Positions 1-12,400 of a stretch of 64,000 bases of DNA are shown here, one piece after another. The notes under the pieces were generated by a model, which saw only the letters and a list, made by a program, of their open reading frames with translations, made no database searches and was not told the DNA's origin. The DNA lies in the NCBI GenBank assembly GCA_001949185.1, contig BDGG01000005.1:1663249-1727248 (forward strand), in the 5' to 3' direction. A program made the translations under genes and the position numbers. The stretch comes from Ramazzottius varieornatus. Its lineage: Eukaryota; Tardigrada; Eutardigrada; Parachela; Ramazzottiidae. The first letter of the stretch is position 1. Every line of letters begins with the position of its first letter.

Positions 1-2
1 AA

Positions 3-2442
3 GACTACGCGAAACTTGATGCCGGCAAGCTTCACGACCTCGTTGCGTCCATCAAAGAACAGTTTTCTTTCGCTCATCATCTTTCAGTCGGAATGTGTAG
101 TGTAAACGCTTTCAAAAGTACTTTCTTAACCAAACAATGCCCGTCATATCTGCATATGACCATGGTAGTGCTGTTGATGCTTCGAGCTCTCGGAGTGGAA
201 GTTCGGTTGGTCTACAGCATGCAGCCAGTGGCTGTCAAAGAAACAAAAGCCACCAAAGCAGCTTCTGCCACGAAGCGGAAAACCCCAGCGAAGTCCAAGA
301 AAACCGTGAAAGAAGAAGAACTGTCGGGAAGCGAAGCTGAGGGGAAGCCAAAGACAAAAGTTAGGGCGAAGCGAACTGCTGGTAAGCGGAAAAGAGCGCA
401 GTCAGAAAGCGGCGAGGAGGAAGTAGACGAGAAGAATGCAGTGAAAAGACCGGCAAGGAAAGCAGCAAAGAATGCGTCTGGGAAAAGAACGGCGATCAAA
501 ATTGAAGAGGACGAGTCGAATGCTGATGTGGAAATGTCCGAAGCGGAATTGTCGGAGTACGAAGGGGAGAAGAAGGGAAGGAAGAAGAAAACTCTCGCCA
601 AAAAGACCTCGCCTAAAAAGGTGAACCAAACTTGCTCATTCAAGGCCATGCTCGTATCTGGTGCTCAAACAAAGCCGTGCCCATAGAGCGTTGTTTTCAG
701 ACTTCGAAAGTATTTTGAATTTATTACATTAAATCGGCTTCTTCCGGGTATTGTATGCAAGAAACATGACAGTGGGGTTTTTCAGGAGACAAAGGGGAAA
801 CCTGAAGAAGCGACGAGGAATTTTCTGGAAGTTCCGAAAGCTGCGTCGGTGAAGGGCTCTCCGAGCACTTCGTTTGTTTCAGCTTCCTCTGCCGTGTCCC
901 GCAAGTCAGTAGCGAAGGAGAAGGGTGTTGACTACTGGCTAGAAGTCTATTGTGGTAAGACTCGGGCGTATGTCTCTGTTCACTGCATCAGCGGAGAAGT
1001 GGAAGCTGATGCGGACATCGAGCGGAGTGCCACACAGCCGCTGCACTATGTGGTGGCATTTGGCGAGAAATCTTCATTGAAAGATGGGACACCGAAGTAC
1101 GCTACTGAATGGCTCACCGTTAACCGGAAACTCCAGGTAAGCGAGAATCATTTCAAACCTGGGCTCAAAGTAAAATGGAGCGAATTTTGCGAACCTGCAT
1201 ACACGGTACTGCAGATTAACTGTAGGCGTAAGTATTCAGGTACGTGATGGATGAATGTATAGTCTGTTGGGCGACGCTTTCAAGGCTTGATTACGATTTT
1301 GTTCTATCTTTGTTCCGTTTTCCAGGTCGATGTGGAATGGTGGAAGGATCAGATGGACATGTACCGACCGCTGGACAAGAAGAAGGACGAAGCGGAAGAC
1401 AAAGCGATCCACGAGATACTTCTTCAACGTCCACGACCCGACATTCCACAGCTGTACAAGGGCCATCCACTCTACATTCTTCGTCCTCATCTCGCCAAGT
1501 ATGAAGCGCTGTACCCACCAAATCCAATCCCAGTAGGCGAAGTCAAAGGCGAGCCTGTCTACCTACGAGAGTGTGCGAAGCTGCTGCATACTAGGGAGAA
1601 CTGGTTGCGCGAAGCTAAGACTGTTAAGAAGGGTGAGAGACCCTACAAGGAAGTCAAGAAGGTCCAAAGAAAGAAGAAGATGGGCCGAAGAGGCAGAAAC
1701 GACCCGAACGCGATGTTGATGGCCCAGATTACCGAGAAGGAAGCGCAGAAAGTGGAAATGGTCGGTCTGTTTGGCGAATGGCAGATTGAAGACTTTGTTC
1801 CACCTGTTGCTGAAAATGTAAGTTGCCTGTCATGTACCTGCATGCACTAAGCCTTTTATAATAGGAGACGTTGGAGTATGCAGATGTATGAAAGTGTGTG
1901 GATTTTGCTTGATTTGATGTGATTTCTGGGGTGTAATTAGGGAAAGGTTCCGAGGAACTCCTACGGAAACGTGGAACTCTATCAGCCGCAGATGCTTCCC
2001 ATTGGATGTTCCTACATCAACATCAAAGGTAACGGCTTGAACCGAGTAGCGAAGAAGCTCGACATCGACGTGGCGGCAGCAGTGACCGGATGGGAGTTCC
2101 AGGGATGGCGAGCTCATCCGGTGATTGAAGGATGGGTGGTCTGTAAGGAGTACGAGAAGGAGCTGATGAAAGCTTGGAAGAAGGAAGAGGTAATATGCCT
2201 GCATTTTCTTGCAGTGAAAACGATTGTGTCTCGCACGAGTGGGTTTTTAGGTTGAAATAGCAAAGCGAGCTAAGGAAAGGAAATCTAAGAAAGCGATGGA
2301 TAACTGGCGGAAGATCTTCAAAGGCCTGGCGTTGAAGAGAAGGTTGCAGATGAAGTATGGAATTGACTTCACAGCGAGTGAAAAGCTGAAAACCTTCATA
2401 CAGAAGACCGACATGACGAAAGTGGAGAGCGACGAAGAATAA
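3..2442 (+). CDS. XPC: XPC / Rad4 nucleotide-excision repair protein, 3' part of gene
   Basis: Damage-recognition factor of global-genome nucleotide excision repair, nuclear, expected to act with a RAD23 partner. Five exons are visible: 3-620, 786-1136, 1326-1817, 1941-2189 and 2251-2442. All junctions are GT-AG and in phase, giving 633 residues; the frame is already open at the left edge, so the N-terminus lies outside the window. The first exon carries the end of the transglutaminase-like fold (LLMLRALGVEVRLVYSMQP), followed by a Lys/Glu-rich linker. Exons 2-3 hold TVNRKLQ-VDVEWW, matching TVTRKCRVDAEWW of vertebrate XPC, and the BHD1 region (GHPLYILRPHLAKYEALYP). Exon 4 is BHD3-like, with GKVPRNSYGNVELY and MLPIGC. 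The Lys-rich C-terminus ends KVESDEE. It is convergent with BRF1. The family assignment is very secure; the linker length is specific to this species. Confidence 0.95.
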
Positions 2443-2841
2443 TCTTAATAGTCCTGACCGTATCAACTCAAATTCAGTTCTTTGTCTTAGAATATTCCTC
2501 GTTGCGAACCTGCTACTGTAATATTGTGTTTACTTGAGGAGTCTGCTTTGGGAGGTCCTACGTTTCATAATTGTCAGGTTTATCGTTCTCATTCTGCTTA
2601 ATCGTCTTTAATTTTATTACATGAGTATTTACAATGGCTCCTCGAAGTCTCGCAGAGAAGATGCATGGAGCTACGGATTCTTGATTTTTCAACAAAACAA
2701 AATGTGCGAAAATGTTGTATGTGTTCCATGGTTCTAACAACGTCACGGCCTCGGTGTGACATCAAAATTATAGAATTCAAAAAAGATCTTAATATTTTGG
2801 GGGAGTGAAACGCAAACGGGTCGTGAAAAGATGAGACAAAC

Positions 2842-5203
2842 TTAAACTTCCATTGGTCCACTCTCATCAGTTTGAGCCTTCAAAAAGGCCTCGTACTTTT
2901 CCTGGTCCAGCTTTGTGAAACTGTTGGTCTTCCTCTTGCTTATGGGCTTTCCTTTGTTCGTCAAGTTTCCGCACGGTTTACCGGCTGGTGAAGCTTGCTT
3001 GGCGGGAGTTGAAGGGGCAGATTTCGCGGCCTTGTTGGCAGCACGCTTCTGCAGCAGCCCTCCAAACTTCTGGTTGTTCGTCTTCCTTCGGACTTCTTGC
3101 TCGGCGTTACTGCAAAACATCGAGTTCAGGAAGTCCTTGTCAACCATGGAACTACCGTTCTCGAAATCATGAGATTCGTAAGTGCCATCACAGGTGAAGT
3201 GCGTGCCGTAGATAAAGCTCTTCTCTCGACCCATAGATTCTTTGCGAGTTACTATATCCACCGCAGTGGTGAAAACGCGAAGGCTTTCGAGCAAATACTC
3301 CATTGGTTCTCCTATAGAAATAAAAAGGTTGATCGTCATAGGACAGCGACGTGAATACATCTGAAGACTTGGCCAACGAACTCGACAAGGTTGTTTCCCA
3401 AGTGGCGCACACTTTCTGTATTACTGGCAGTAAGCGTGCCCCACTTGAGGAAAAAAATTCTTGTCAGAGTCACTCCCATTTCAAAAATACAAGCAGAAGA
3501 ATTCCGATCAAATTTCACATTTACAGTCCACAAGTTCTCTGTTCCATCTTGGACTCACCCTAGTGATCTTCACGTTCGAAAACAATAGCATTGGACAAAA
3601 ATAGGTAAATTTACCTGTGACGCCCTTCTTCGAAGTCTCGATGATCGTCTGCAGCAGCTTCTTGAAGCATTTAGCCGCTTCTTTCTTGTCACTACTGGCC
3701 TGAACGCATTATTTTCAAAATATCACCACAGTCAAAAGCAGTACACAATGACAACAAAGTTCACCAATGGAAGATTTGGACAGAAATACTCACCAGTGAT
3801 TCTTCCGTTGCCTTTTCGTCGTTGGCGAGTCTTTGAGCCACAGCCGGATGAACTCGCGCGCGTTCGAACTTGGAGGTCTCGAACTCGGTGGGAACCAGCT
3901 GGGCGCTCTCGGTCTTCGAGAACTCCACCATACGCTTCTTGACCGTGCCGATCGATATTTTTGCCAAGCTAATCAGCTTCTCCAGGTCGATCTCAACGTT
4001 GAACGTACGGGATGCGATGACGATGGCTGCCGCAGTCACACCAGCCGGTTTTCGACCACTGTCCAACCAGTCTTTCTTCATGCGCTGCACTATGGTTTCC
4101 GCTCGATCGCGAACCTAGAGGGCCGCACATCATTCTTCGTAACGCCACTTTGACAAGTCAAAAATATTATAGAAATGGGGCTCGGCAAGCAGGCTAAACA
4201 AGATCGCTTTCCCAAGTGGCGCACATCTTCAGTGTTATTGGCTGAGAGCGTGCGCAGCTTGAGAGAAGCCATCGTGTTCAGTTTATTGTCCAACTTTGCC
4301 GAACTACCAAGATGTTCTGACTGGAAGAATTTACCTTTGTGAACAGCCAGCTGTCTCCGATGAGCTGGTAACACAATCGCTCAACTTGTCTCACCAGGTC
4401 TTGACTGGGCATTTCGATAGACAGACAGAGAACCAAATCGCGAACTGTTTTACGCAGCTCGTGGAACGTAGAGTTGCTTGGCTGAAGAAAGTCTGACATT
4501 GTATGGCTCATCTGAGCTCGCCGAGTGCCTGAAGAAAACGAAACGTCGTTCGTCGGTTCAGAAGGGACGAAGAGTTGTAATAAAGTGATCTGGCGCTTAC
4601 CGATGTACAAGCAAGCGGAGAGAAGCAGTTGGTTCTTTCTTCCGCTGGTCATCAGGTTCCTCTTGGCTTTCTTGTAGACTTCGAAGGCATCCCGAACGAC
4701 TGCTTCGTCGCACTTCGTCCCTGTCGCAATACCACGAAGAATGTCTCTGTTCTTCTTGAATATCATGGCTTCGGACTGTTGCTTTGACCAAGCTGGAGCG
4801 TCCACTGAAACAGAGAGAAAGCAAGCCAGAAACGATCGGATTTCCGTACCAATCTCTGGTTTTCTCAGCACTTTCCGACGGTCAGAATGCCTCGAAGTCA
4901 TATATACACATCAGTAATCACTTACGGTCCAGCTGGCTGTTCTGTCCAGAAATGCAGGTCTTCCCCGACGCGTCCTTCTCGAACAAAAGAGGGCTGATGA
5001 ACGGCTGGTCATCGATGATCAGACCACAACCTCCGCAGGAAATGGAACTGCGAGCCTGCTGCAGTAGTAGTGAGTCCGTCAAAAGACAAGCCTCTGAGGA
5101 ACCGTACAACAAGGAAACTCACCTCGGAACCTGAAAGTGATCTGGTGTGGCCATAACATTCTCGGCAGACTGGAATTTCCGTCTTGCCGAACAAGTCAGC
5201 CAT
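2842..5203 (-). CDS. BRF1: BRF1-like TFIIB-family subunit of RNA polymerase III factor TFIIIB
   Basis: Recruits RNA polymerase III to tRNA and 5S promoters, in the nucleus. Seven exons with consistent phases: 5203-5123, 5058-4926, 4804-4601, 4528-4335, 4114-3794, 3699-3615 and 3311-2842, giving 495 residues. The start at 5203 is the only in-frame ATG after an upstream stop near 5237. An N-terminal zinc ribbon has C13-x2-C16 and C35-x2-C38. Two cyclin-like folds follow. The second contains QRMKKDWLDSGRKPAG, very close to QRMKRDWMHTGRRPSG of vertebrate BRF1. The C-terminus holds a short BRF-type helix (MVDKDFLNSMFCSNAEQE) and a Lys/Pro-rich tail. It is shorter than human BRF1 (677) but longer than BRF2 (419). 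The cyclin match favours BRF1; BRF2 remains a lesser alternative. Two introns contain copies of the nested palindrome repeat. Confidence 0.87.
3365..3455. repeat. Nested palindrome element 1 (single hairpin)
   Basis: The inner arms are AGTGGCGCAC at 3401-3410 and GTGCCCCACT at 3435-3444, in the last BRF1 intron. The left outer arm is degenerate (GACTTGGCCAACGAA) and the right one is not recognisable. Confidence 0.75.
4175..4308. repeat. Nested palindrome element 2 (single hairpin)
   Basis: Inner arms are CCCAAGTGGCGCAC and GTGCGCAGCTTGAG around the loop GTGTTATTGGCTGAG. Outer arms are GGGGCTCGGCAAG and CTTTGCCGAACTACC. It lies in a BRF1 intron. Confidence 0.85.
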
Positions 5204-5901
5204 CCTTCCGCCGACCAAACCGTCCGGTCGGCTCCTTTAAAAAGTTGTGGGGAAGTCGTAGCCTGGAGGAACTTAGAAGAGGGAGGATACCGAGAAGCCA
5301 CCTCCTTTTGCTCAAACAAAGTCGTACTTTCAAAATCAAGAATCAATCGTACGAGGGTGATATGCGGAAAGTTCGGGCGGAGTGTACCGTCGCCAAACAA
5401 GCTGACCAATCATCAGGCTTTCCACAGTGACGGCGCGAGCACAAACTCCCACGCGAATCTGCGACATGCACATGAAATGCACAACCAGTGGTTCTAACCG
5501 GTTCTTCATACGCAGCTGACTGAGCTGAGTACGCTGGGGCATACCAGCTTCACAAGGGAGAATGGGCAATGGCCCATGGCAGCAAAGTGACCGGAGGAAC
5601 TTCTGGTTTATTCAAAAAATATCGTCGAACTTCTCAATTTTCTGTACCGCGGCGAACTGAACTTTGCATTTTAGAGCCTGTGAAGAGTAAATCTGGAAAA
5701 GGGTAACCACATCTTGAGCGAAACGAGCTCTGGAGTCTGTAATGCATGCAGTATTCAGGATTATAATCATATAAACGACCAAGGACAAAAACGTCACGGG
5801 AAAGATCTCCAACGACGAGCAACTCGCCGTCTCACAAAAACTGCAGAAGAATTTAAAAAAAGTTATAGAATACGATAGAGCTACCTAAAGGCCCGAATAA
5901 C
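5204..5901. other. Intergenic stretch between BRF1 and the H2A variant
   Basis: This is the promoter side of BRF1 and the downstream side of the H2A gene, both read leftward. It contains only short open frames without ATG or splice support, including a hydrophobic one on the minus strand at about 5612-5812 that starts at TTG. I see no recognisable gene, RNA or repeat here. Confidence 0.4.
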
Positions 5902-7157
5902 TTAGGCTTCTTGAGACTGGGCATTGCTGGCGGCGTGCTGAGTGGATGCTCTGGTAGAGGCTTTGCCTTTTCCGGCAGGAGGCTTACTGGTGCGAGGTTT
6001 CGGCTGAGGAGGGGCGAGCTTGACTGCTGCAGGTTTCGGCTGAAGAATAACCTTAGACATTACGTGCTTTGGTTGAGCAGGAGCGGGAGCCAGTAGTTCC
6101 TCCGGAAATGTATCATCTCCACTTTCTCCTTCGTCGTCTTCAATGTTCTCGTTGTTTTGGGCACCTTGATCGTTCTCAGTGACATTCTGAGTATTTTCAT
6201 CGTTGCTGTCATGGGCGTCGTCCTCTTCCTGGTCGTCTTCTTCCTCCTCTCCAGAAGACTCCAACTCCGACTCTTCTTCCACTGTATCCGGGCGAGCAGG
6301 AGCTTTGTTCGCTGGAGCTGGTGCTGACTTTGGAGGAGGAACTTTCGACGAAGCGATCCGAGACTTCTTGGCAGGAGGAGACTTCTCTGTGGCTGCAGCA
6401 GGACGCTTCTTTAAAGTCTGCTTGGCCTTCCGCGGTTCTTTTACTGCCTCTTCAGCTCGCGAACCTCCAGGTCCTCCAGACGTTGCCTTGGTCTTGAGCG
6501 GCACCGACTGAGTCTGCTCTGCTCCCGCACCTCCAGACTCTGTCTTCTTCTTCAGCAAGACCGGTTGGATTTGAGGGATGACACCGCCCTCAGCAATGAT
6601 CACATCTCCGAGGAGTCGACTCAACTGGAAAAAGAAAGCAGAAAGTTAGGAACCATACTTCCTGGTCGCGATACAAAGCCATTTTGCGTTGCGCGGACGC
6701 ATGACGTCGATCATAGAAGTCAAGTGGATCATCCGACGCCATTCAGAAAGCAGAACAAGGAAGTGGAAGTTTCCTTCAGTCTCACCTCTTCATCGTTACG
6801 AATAGCCAGCATGATATGTCGAGGAGTAATGCGTCCCCTCTTGTTGTCACGAGCAGCATGTCCCGCCAGCTCCATGACTTCCGCAACCAGGTATTCGATG
6901 ACGGCGGCAGCGTAAACGGAGGCTCCAGTTCCGATACGCTGGGCATAGTTGCCTTGCTTCAGCTAGAAGGCACAAAATTGAATGCTTTATCAGTTGGTCC
7001 TTGGGCTCACCTAGCAGCGAGAATCACTTACGTGCCGATGGATACGGCTGACAGAAAAGACGATTCCGGCCTTCTTGGCGTGACTGGTCGGATCCTTCCG
7101 TCTTCTGCTTCCTTCTCCCTTCTGCCTCTGAGTTCCTCCTCCCTGAATCGTAGACAT
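5902..7157 (-). CDS. Histone H2A variant with a ~215-residue charged tail and terminal SQE
   Basis: Three exons (7157-7032, 6962-6786, 6624-5902), in phase, encode 341 residues. Residues 1-128 are a full H2A histone fold: [13 protein letters not shown], then [47 protein letters not shown] and [17 protein letters not shown]. The acidic-patch residues are kept. The tail then runs through Lys/Pro/Ala-rich blocks, a strongly acidic block (about residues 230-285, rich in E, D and N) and a second Pro/Lys/Thr block, ending QSQEA. No macro domain is visible, so it is not macroH2A although the length is similar. The terminal S-Q-E resembles the phosphorylated end of H2A.X, but the final residue is Ala rather than a bulky hydrophobic one. 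It contains introns, unlike replication-dependent histone genes, and so is probably a replacement variant expressed from a polyadenylated mRNA. The fold is certain; the role is inferred. Confidence 0.93.
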
Positions 7158-7616
7158 GGCTGTAGGAAGTCCAGAACTAAAGGATGGATCAACAAAAGAG
7201 CACCACAAACACGCTGGAAAGTAAATATAAAATGGCGAGGAAGAGGAAGAAAAATGAAGAAGAAATCAGGAAGCGAAGACCCGACGGCGAAGCACAACCA
7301 TCGAAATGACTGTAGTTGAAGTTGAAGACTGAATAATCGCTGCTCTTTCACCCGAAGGCTTTGCTCACCCGGATCCCTCATCACTATCGCTGTCGATGAC
7401 TTTTCAGACCCTTTGTTCATGTTGTTGAATCTCCAGTCTCATTGTAAGAAGGGCGGTTCCTCATGTACGCGCCAAGACTGAAATACCCCGGGAATGCATC
7501 ATCAAAACATGAAGTTTTCCCGACTTATTCTTTCACTGATTGTTCTCAAGCAAAACAGTAAACAAAGTTTCGAAATATTTTGAGCTTTTTTGAGCGAAAA
7601 CTGTTTGCTAAGGAGA
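7158..7616. other. Gap between the H2A variant and TRMT61A
   Basis: This 459-bp stretch lies upstream of the H2A variant and downstream of TRMT61A, both on the minus strand. It presumably holds the H2A promoter and 5' UTR plus the TRMT61A 3' UTR. I found no exon-like segment, RNA gene or repeat in it. Confidence 0.4.
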
Positions 7617-8685
7617 CTAAGAGTAAAACGAAGCAAAGGTAAGGAACCCCGAATGCCCAGGTACTTCCCACGGTACAATGGCAGTTGGAAAAGAAACTTG
7701 GCTGAAAGGAGTCTTGAGCTTGTTATCTCTTCGCTCATCCGTGTTTGCTTCCGCTTGAGTAGGAATCCAGCAGTTCATTGTCAATGTTTTAACTTCTAGC
7801 GGTCTCATCAAGCATTCTAAAGTTACAATATCTTTGAACCCATGAGCCTTCAATTCCTTACAGGTTCTCTGGACTTGTTCGATACAGGGAGAAAAAGATC
7901 CGAGGCGACCTCCGCTTTTCTTCAAGGCTTTCTTGGCATGAGGAACTGCAAACCACGGACAAGGAAGGTCGAGCAGGATCGCATCCAGAACGCCATCTAG
8001 CGTTCCATATCCATCCTACAGAACACGGAAAACAACTTAACCGCCATGCACGCACGACGTCACAGAGCTGCGAACGAGTAGCGACAATGTGTGAGATACT
8101 GTAGTGACGTCACACGCAAGCGGTAACAACACGCTAAAATGACTAACTTAAGCTGAGCCAAAAATGGAAATCACGAACCTTGTAAACGTCCGAATGTTGT
8201 GCCGTGACGACAGAAGCGAGCCCATGGCTATTAATCTCTTTCTGGAACTGCAGAACGCGTAGTTCATGGTAGTCGAACGTGAAAAGATGACCATGCGGCG
8301 CAACGGTGCGAGCGATGGCGTGAGAAAGCGATCCACTTCCGGTGCCCGATTCTCCCACGACGGAGCCAGGCTTCAGGTCTAACTGCATCAGGATCATACT
8401 GATATCGGGGAGATAGAGGATCTGCGTCCTGAAAGGCATAGTTTTGGTCCACAGTTCTGGCGTTGGTTGGAGTAGCTGGACGTAGCCATTCTTGCAGCGA
8501 AATTTCGTTCCATAGCGATGTCCGATTATGCTCTGGAACGGAATTGCGCCGTATTTGGTATGGATCGCGGTCTTCCCCGCCGATAGATCCACATGGACAG
8601 CCAGCATGGTTGTAAAATCGATGTAGACTATAATGACATCTCCGGCCGCGACAGTATCCTTTCGGTTTTGGTTGAAGAAGCTCAT
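7617..8685 (-). CDS. TRMT61A: tRNA (adenine58-N1)-methyltransferase catalytic subunit
   Basis: Catalytic subunit of the TRMT6/TRMT61A complex, which makes m1A58 in the T-loop of tRNAs using S-adenosylmethionine. Two exons, 8685-8179 and 8015-7617, encode 301 residues (human protein 289). The start MSFFNQNRK is the ATG that opens the conserved N-terminal beta domain. The SAM-binding loop is VVGESGTGSGSLSHAI, almost identical to ESGTGSGSVSHAI of vertebrates. Motif IV is LLDLPCPW in exon 2. The C-terminus includes the helix-strand region GRLGSFSPCIEQVQRTC and ends SGFLTFASFYS. The single intron (8016-8178) contains two TGACGTCA/CGACGTCA-like CRE motifs. The gene is divergent from the TOPORS-like gene. 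The assignment is secure. Confidence 0.95.
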
Positions 8686-9434
8686 TCTGAACGACTGGCG
8701 TCCTCCTGCTTCGTGTCCGAGCGTTTCACTGAGGCGCAAACAGCCTCCAAAACTTCCGGGAATTTGACGTCCGTGTGAGCAGAAGATCAACTCCAGGAAG
8801 CTTCATCCGTCCCAGAAACCTAGGAAAGAAGAGTCAACGGGACAAGGAACAGGATTAAAGATTCAAAAATAATGCGCCATTCGAACGAAATTAAAATTTA
8901 TTCAGAGCCACGTGGTTAAGCTGTACTTACGAGAGGGCACGTGCTCTTTGTTTGCCCTGTTGATGATAGAAAACAGCCACCAGGCACCTTTGCCCTGGAT
9001 ATGAGTCATAGTAGGCGGCACCGCAGCAACAACGCATCTCCAGTGTCAACTTCAACGTCACGTGTCCTCTCCAGTAAAATCAGATGGGAAGTCAGCGCGA
9101 ACAGACCACGTGGAGATTTTAAAATCGTTTATTTTTTATGGCCATGTTGTTAGCTGGGTGTCTTTGAAGTTCCTCAGTTTGTTTTCTGGAAATCTCAAAA
9201 TCGATCTGTCCATCCTACGTATCTGTAACGCGTTGGTTTGTAGCCTAACAAGACGGATCTTTTTTGTTAAGGTAAGCCGAGGAATGCGTTGGGACAGATG
9301 GTTACTGAGCGCAGAAGACGCAGCGACGTACGGTCATCGCAGCGACGCAGCGCGCGACAGTAGCGAAAGCCAGTCAGGTGTGACATTTCTTTCTTCGCAG
9401 GTCAACGTGTCGTGCATCTTCTGGCTGTGTAATC
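8686..9434. promoter_or_regulatory. Divergent promoter region with four CACGTG E-boxes
   Basis: This 749-bp region separates the divergently read TRMT61A and TOPORS-like start codons. It contains four exact CACGTG palindromes at 8909-8914, 8938-8943, 9059-9064 and 9107-9112, all within 204 bp. Such sites bind bHLH-ZIP factors of the MYC/MAX, USF and MITF/TFE types. Regulation by such a factor is inferred from motif clustering alone. Confidence 0.5.
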
Positions 9435-12400
9435 ATGGATGCCTCTTACGACTTTAGTTTTCCCGAACGTTTGCTCCAGCAAATGGATACGTCCGGAATG
9501 GGGAGCCATCTTCCACAGCCTAGCGCGGGATCTTCTAACGCGTCGCTTATGCAGATGAGCACTCCTCGATCGACGTCACAAGGTTAAAAATACTCCTCAC
9601 TATAAAGTAAAAACCCATCGAAGATAATTCCTATATCGTCTTCTTGTCTGCGAAGATACGGGGAATTGAAGCGCGGAAGCCAGCCGGATGTTTGGCATAA
9701 AATTAGGAAAAAATTCCAGCTCGGAAGATTATTTTCGTACGATTGATTGCATCAGTTTCTGTTTATTTTTCCAGATGATCGTTCTCATCAACCGATAAAT
9801 GGTCAAGTCCACTACTTCGGTCCTTACTCTCCTCCCGCTGTCACTTTCTCCGTCAGTTCTCCGTCAGTTGGTAGAGCTTTGAGCTCTACCAACTGGGAAG
9901 CGTTGCTGAACAGCCGCGACATGGATCGCATCGACGGTATTCCTAACCCCGAAACAGACGACATGGAGCTCGACATGGAAACGGAGCCGCCGTCCACCGA
10001 GCTAGCCTTCGCTAATCCTCTCCCAAGACGTACCGGTCCTGAAGTTCCTTTCCGTCTACCGTCCAACGACCATAATTACGCCCGAAGAGAGTCCAGTGCC
10101 GAACACAGCTCGCCTGAGATCGCCTCTAACGTTCGAAGCTTCACTTTTCGACCTCTTTCTCGCTCCACAGCTAATATTGACTTGACCGAATCCTCTTCGT
10201 CATCCTCCCTTTCCTCTTCTCTTGAAGGACAGGCCAACAACTCGACAATCAGTTCGATTACCAGTTCTGGGGAAAATCGGAACGAAGGCGGGTTTCGATC
10301 GAGGTTTTCAGCGAGGCTTCGCAACGCTAGTCTGTCGCTTCTGGGCGCTGTAACGGGAAGAAGGTCTGCCTCCCCGGAGATCCCCTTACCTTCTCGTTCT
10401 ATGGCACGACGTGCAGCTGCTAGTCGGGAAGCTGATAGACCGAGGAGAGTCCTGAGGCCACCTAGTCGTCATACTCCAAGATTCACCGACATGTCTCCGT
10501 CGCTCGATTCCCTTTTCTCGAACTTCTTACCTCGTTCAGCGACTGTGAGTAAAGTGGGTGAGACGGGGCTAAACGCCTCGAGCAAGAAGAAGATTTTGCC
10601 GAAGCTGAAAGAGACCATGCAGAAGTTGGGGATTGACAGTGACCAGCCCAGATCGAGCCGAGCCATGACGCCGGACAAGTGCTCCATCTGCCTGGAAGTA
10701 CCGACGAAGTTGACGGCCAGTCTGACGTTCCCTTGTCTTCACACGTTCTGTGAAGAGTGCATTTCGCACTGGGTGAAGACCAAGAATTCATGTCCTAATT
10801 GCCAAGCTAATGTGACGCGAATTGTCTTCAACCTTCGCTCCGAACACGTAAGTGACGAGGCTATCCCGAACTTTCATCAGATTGAACTTCTATGTGACAA
10901 AGATAGGAATCAGACACGCAAAACCGTAATACACGTGACAGAGAAGGCTGAATATTTTGCATAAGAGGAAGGTGGAGAAAAATTACCAGACAAGATCCTA
11001 GACAAAAAAACTTGTTTCTCTGAGTGGCGCACGTTGTCAGACAATAAAACCGGAAGCATGCGCCACTTAGGGAAGCGACCCGCCCGTGTTTGTTTGCCGA
11101 GCTCCCAAAATATTAGAGTATTAAATTTTGTGAAAATGGAAGCGAAGTTTTGGAATAGATTTCAACAAGGTTTTCTGGTTTCAGGATTACGATGTGAAGC
11201 CTGTGGAAGAAAGGAACGAGTTGATGAACCCTGCATTGCCGGTTGATGGGTATGATCTCGTCGTGGTTGTCGAAGAACCCTCGTCCTTCGATGTTGCACG
11301 GTCTTTTGTTTTCAGCGACGTTTTCGAAATCTTCTGGCAGCTGCATCGACATCGTTTGGAACGACAACGACAGGATCGAGCACCAGAACGGTAAGAGTAT
11401 TTTGGTTTTTATGGCTGTTGAAATCCGGTTGAAACGAGTAGAGTTGATCTTCCATGTGTAACGAAGCCTGCAGAATAACTGATAGCGCATATAGCACAAC
11501 CTTTGTGACTCAACGTTTTCTTGATTTTGATGATCGTGAGTCTTTGTGACTTGTCATGCCTGCTGATAACGCTTCGGTGATCTAATGAATACTGATTACC
11601 TTTTGTTTGCGTTTTTTCCTACTTGTCTTCACTATTGGAAGACAGGAGTTCAGTCAACTGAGGGACGGGTCTTTCTTATTGATCTTTAAAAATTACTTAT
11701 CCCGTCTTTGATTTCGTTGCAGAACTGTAGCCGAACCCGCTGCGCGAGCTTCCGTAACTCGACAAGTGACGGTTGGTCGCGGTAACCCGTATACCAACCG
11801 GCATCCCATCCGAGAAGCTTTCGAAGTCGGGAGACTTTACGATCGCGCCTTTCCTGACCAGCCGAACGCTGAGATTCAAGCCCTGGTACTGGTCAATGGC
11901 TTTGAGGTAACAGCACTAACAAGAAATCTAACAGAGAATCAGTATTTTTCTCTTTGAAAATATGCGCTGACAAAGATGACCTTGACTGTCATCCACGTGC
12001 ATGCAGTGACTCATGCAAGAAGTGTCCTATGCAGGCATGCAGGTGGATGCGAAACTACGGATTTCGTGAACCGGGCATCCACCTGCATGCTTGAAGCTGT
12101 GCATCGAGAGCGGTACATGAGTACGTAGGAGGGTACGCCGTGGGTGTGTCTTTTTTGGCGAACTGTCAGCTCGCCGAGGGACTCAGGTATTGTGTCTGAT
12201 TAATGGTTTTCTTTTATAGGTATCTCGTGTGGAGTTCCGTCGTCGTGTATACGGCGAGAACCTTCAGGGTGGTGTAAAGATTTTGTCGGTGGAACAAGTT
12301 CGCCTAGCGCCTAGTCAGCTCGAAGCTTCCACCACCAACTATCAAGGGTACTGGGACCGTCTCCAGCCATGGCTGCGTCGAGAAATTACGGCAGCTATGG

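Noticed and set aside
2842-5203. TFIIB or BRF2
   Set aside because: The second cyclin fold (QRMKKDWLDSGRKPAG) matches BRF1 much better, and the extra C-terminal region excludes TFIIB; BRF2 is kept only as a lesser alternative.
5902-7157. macroH2A
   Set aside because: The length is similar, but the tail is low-complexity charged sequence with no macro-domain motifs.
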